Below the pieces are notes generated by a model that saw only the letters and a program-made list of their open reading frames with translations, searched no databases and had not been told where the DNA came from. Shown here piece by piece: positions 63,633-64,000 of a stretch of 64,000 nt of DNA. The stretch spans positions 1,984,001 to 2,048,000 of the forward strand of contig NC_014734.1 of the NCBI RefSeq assembly GCF_000183135.1, in the 5' to 3' direction. Numbering within the stretch: position 1 is the stretch's first letter; every line of letters starts with the position of its first letter. The stretch is from Paludibacter propionicigenes WB4 (GTDB taxonomy: Bacteria; Bacteroidota; Bacteroidia; Bacteroidales; Paludibacteraceae). The position numbers and the translations under genes are program-made.

Positions 63633-64000
63633 ATGAACTTTTTTAACGACAATCCCGCAATAAAATTTCAACTGTCTCATCCATTGATGACAAAAATAGT
63701 TGCCCTCAAGGAGCGCAATTTTGTTGAAAAAGATAAATATGATTATGCATCCCGCGATTTTGAGGATGCAATTGACAACTACGAAAAAGTACTTGAAATT
63801 ATCGGGGAAGTTTGTGGTGAAATTATTGCTCCTAATGCTGAGAGCGTTGACCATGATGGTCCTGAAGTTATCAACAGCCGTGTAAAATACGCTCGCGGAA
63901 CACAGGAAAACCACGATGCACTGACTCAGGCTGGTGTTTATGGTATTACTTTACCTCGTCAGTATGGCGGTTTAAATTTCCCAATGGTGGCTTATGTTAT
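63633..64000 (+). CDS. Acyl-CoA dehydrogenase (N-terminal part; runs past the window)
   Basis: 122 codons from the ATG at 63633 to the window edge without a stop. The text ('FQLSHPLMTKIVALKERNF', 'IIGEVCGEIIAPNAESVDHDG', 'GVYGITLPRQYGGLNFP') is the N-terminal helical domain of the long, roughly 600-residue acyl-CoA dehydrogenases found next to etfBA in Bacteroidota. It begins with a 'NFFNDNPAIKF' extension lacking in the short 380-residue enzymes. FAD-binding and catalytic Glu regions lie outside the window. Electrons would go to the EtfAB dimer. Confidence 0.9.
   Translation, partial: MNFFNDNPAIKFQLSHPLMTKIVALKERNFVEKDKYDYASRDFEDAIDNYEKVLEIIGEVCGEIIAPNAESVDHDGPEVINSRVKYARGTQENHDALTQAGVYGITLPRQYGGLNFPMVAYV

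Overview
The window reads as chromosomal DNA of a member of the Bacteroidota, most likely the order Bacteroidales. The evidence is the promoter style (TAnnTTTG -7 boxes with a TTG/TTTG about 20 bases upstream, almost no Shine-Dalgarno sequences), a PorX/PorW (SprE) pair of the type IX secretion system, a type IX C-terminal sorting tail on a cellulase, a Kdo pathway, an N-succinylornithine carbamoyltransferase (the Bacteroides variant of arginine synthesis), and Bacteroidota-specific families such as DUF4296 and DUF4834. A saccharolytic relative of Paludibacter would fit, but the genus is a guess.

Layout. 1-12873 (all minus strand) is a plant-hemicellulose locus: a TAXI-like solute-binding protein cut by the left edge, a GH43 with a C-terminal discoidin domain, a type B carboxylesterase, a GH43 xylosidase/arabinosidase, a GH95 fucosidase/galactosidase, a GH8 exo-oligoxylanase, an acetyl-xylan-esterase-like hydrolase and a GH5 with a sorting tail. 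Together they could debranch, deacetylate and shorten xylan or a mixed xylan/xyloglucan. No SusC/SusD pair is inside the window. 13330-24179 is housekeeping: pnp, dacB, birA, metF, a short-chain dehydrogenase, a membrane transporter-like protein, and lspA with two proteins that follow it. 24390-27749 is ileS.

27800-31545 is an accessory stretch: an open frame carrying eight 21-bp tandem units, an unknown helical protein, a lone DUF262+HNH nuclease, and nearly 700 bp of small hairpin repeats. htpG follows with a sigma-54-like promoter, then chorismate mutase, a DRE-TIM aldolase, gyrB, a LOG-family protein and a cytoplasmic GH16-fold protein that has lost its catalytic residues. Next is a Kdo cluster in which kdsA and kdsC are one gene, then kdsD and a radical SAM gene.

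42650-50962 holds arginine-pathway genes (argE-like, argB, argF') and apt. They surround a PAS-LuxR regulator divergent from two secreted-protein genes, one of which is interrupted by two in-frame TAA codons. 51040-56090 is porX-porW. The right end holds a CPBP protease, an RRM protein, an M28 peptidase with proB and proA, a candidate small RNA, and etfB-etfA with the start of an acyl-CoA dehydrogenase.

No tRNA, rRNA, CRISPR array or complete insertion sequence was seen. Promoter, terminator and fold statements come from reading the sequence by eye; no searches were run.
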